Below, piece after piece: positions 62,891 through 64,000 of a DNA stretch of 64,000 nt. The notes beneath the pieces were generated by a model. That model worked only from the letters and a program-made list of their open reading frames with translations. It was not told where the DNA came from and searched no databases. Position 1 is the first letter of the stretch, and every line of letters begins with the position of its first letter. A program made the translations under genes and the position numbers. The DNA is from Aurantiochytrium sp. KH105. Lineage: Eukaryota > Sar > Bigyra > Thraustochytrida > Thraustochytriidae. The stretch covers positions 186,001 through 250,000 of the forward strand of contig BGKB01000024.1 in assembly GCA_003116975.1 (NCBI GenBank), written 5' to 3'.

Positions 62891-63688
62891 GCCTTCCTTA
62901 GTAGGTCTACCCATTTCCATTTCTTAGAATTTATATTTTTGGCCATCAACCAGTTCACTCGTATGTTTGATGAATTCTCTTCTCGTTTGATCGATTCTCT
63001 TTTCATTTGCCAACGGCAGCGAGCATCTTTTCTTTACGGCGGTGCGCGCGCCCTTGCGATGCGATTCGCGACTTTGAGCTGTTTCGCAATGACTTTGACA
63101 CAACCTTCAGAGCAGAGCTTGCATTACAACAGAAGTCGCTCGCCAAGCGACTTTCCCCCGCAATCTACTTTGCAGTCTCAGTCACAGTAGCAGCAAAAAT
63201 TGTGTTGGTTCTTTGTTTTTCAACGTGATGCTGCCACGAAGGGTCTCGGCGTGCAGAGAACTCGCGCAATGAAAGCGACCCCGTCGAGAGGAGACCATGG
63301 CGCAATACTGCGATGTTAATCGCTATAGTCCAAACTTTGGGGGTCGCTAACAGTATCCATGTGAAGCGCGACGAGACGCCTCTCCCCGCGCAAAAATGGA
63401 TCCGAGACGAGATTGTTGGAGCATCAGCTCCGCAAGGGTGGACTTCAGTGGCTGGCTTTGCCCACGAAGGAAAATCTGCGGGTATGCATATTTAGTCTCG
63501 AAAATGCAAAGTCCCTGAAGGTATGCTGCTTCACACATTCGGTACAATAATCGGTTGGCCAGGCCAGCATCGATTCTTCCGCAGTTGAAAAGGTTGAAGC
63601 AGAGCCGAAGTTCGCGAGCCTCCTTGAAGTCTTTCGCCGGCATCAACACACGGAAGGACAAATTTTCTAGAAAAAAAATAGGCCTATC
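62891..63688. other. Gene-free region downstream of the transporter
   Basis: Nothing identifiable beyond the expected transporter 3' end. Short frames only. Confidence 0.5.
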
Positions 63689-64000
63689 CCTGGCTAGCCA
63701 CATGAAACCGAACGAAAAACCGAACGAAATTTCATTTGCCTGATCTCTTCCAGCGCGCTCAAAATTAACTCGCGCGCCTTGAAATTAAGCACAGGGAAGG
63801 ATCTCTGCCCGTAGATTGCTGTGCCAAATTTTAAAGGCTTGGGAACCAGTTTTGGTCAAGGGGTAGGGAAAACTAGATTTGGGGGAAGGCGGCGGAGAAG
63901 CGGCCTATTTGGCCAGAATAGACCGATACAGTGAGACCGAACGAAATTAATTAGGAGTAATATGACTAAGACTGTGTTAGGTGAGTTTCGCCTAGCCAAA
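63689..64000. mobile_element. 800-bp inverted-repeat element family, copy 2, left part (cut by window end)
   Basis: Begins CCTGGCTAGCCACA at 63689, as does copy 1 at 39009, and aligns with it through the CCTATTTG..CAGAATAG and GACTAAGAC..T.TTA segments (about 39225-39295 in copy 1). Where copy 1 carries repeated CGGGACGAAAT words, this copy carries CCGAACGAAAT at corresponding places (63707-63732 and 63933-63949). The right end lies outside the window. Confidence 0.75.

Overview
The window looks like nuclear DNA of a GC-rich, intron-poor, flagellate-capable protist. A labyrinthulomycete (thraustochytrid-type stramenopile) is my best guess. The evidence is long uninterrupted eukaryotic reading frames, ACCATGG-like start contexts, an intraflagellar transport gene (IFT57), a mitochondrial-type NAD formate dehydrogenase, secreted proteins with Glu-Pro-Thr-Pro stalks, and long GC-rich pyrimidine or microsatellite leaders. 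The lineage is inferred from gene content, not from a marker gene. No tRNA, rRNA, CRISPR or bacterial-type operon was seen.

Layout. (1) 0.5-10.1 kb: a tandem plus-strand family of three clear paralogs and one doubtful one. Each clear member has a conserved, unrecognised N-terminal domain, an acidic low-complexity middle and a basic KR-rich C-terminus, so they look like nuclear regulatory proteins. A 508-bp TTAA-flanked MITE lies between the second and third. (2) 10.6-12.3 kb, minus: a membrane-anchored prolyl 4-hydroxylase whose C-terminus aligns without gaps to the hydroxyproline-binding beta domain of the VHL tumour suppressor. A hydroxylase (writer) and a possible hydroxyproline reader in one chain is the most striking observation here. 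(3) 12.3-16.7 kb: gene-free GC-rich sequence, then formate dehydrogenase (16.7-18.0 kb). (4) 18.9-23.3 kb: a small membrane protein, an unrecognised acidic protein, and a divergently placed SAM methyltransferase.

(5) 23.5-44.1 kb: a tandem segmental duplication array on the minus strand. Three intact genes encode large secreted proteins with von Willebrand A, PAN/Apple and EPTP-stalk domains. Two relic copies lie between them. Flanking blocks are shared in a pattern that records unequal exchange and gene conversion. The array also holds a 411-bp MITE, an 800-bp inverted-repeat element and a roughly 300-bp GTCTC pentanucleotide expansion. The third gene has a different promoter side and has a PAN domain where the others have their C-terminal vWA domain.

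(6) 44.1-52.6 kb: no supportable gene. This stretch holds microsatellites, a 44-50-bp tandem repeat and a lower-GC island with diverged repeats. (7) 52.6-62.9 kb, all plus strand: a protein kinase with an atypical catalytic-loop motif, IFT57, an Hsp110 chaperone and an AAAP-type amino-acid transporter. (8) 63.7 kb to the end: the left part of a second member of the 800-bp element family, cut by the window edge.

The genes do not form one pathway. The coherent groupings are the nuclear-protein family at the left and the secreted adhesin-like family in the middle. Start sites were placed at ATG codons in good context, because the longest open frames here often begin at non-ATG codons or run through GC-rich leaders.
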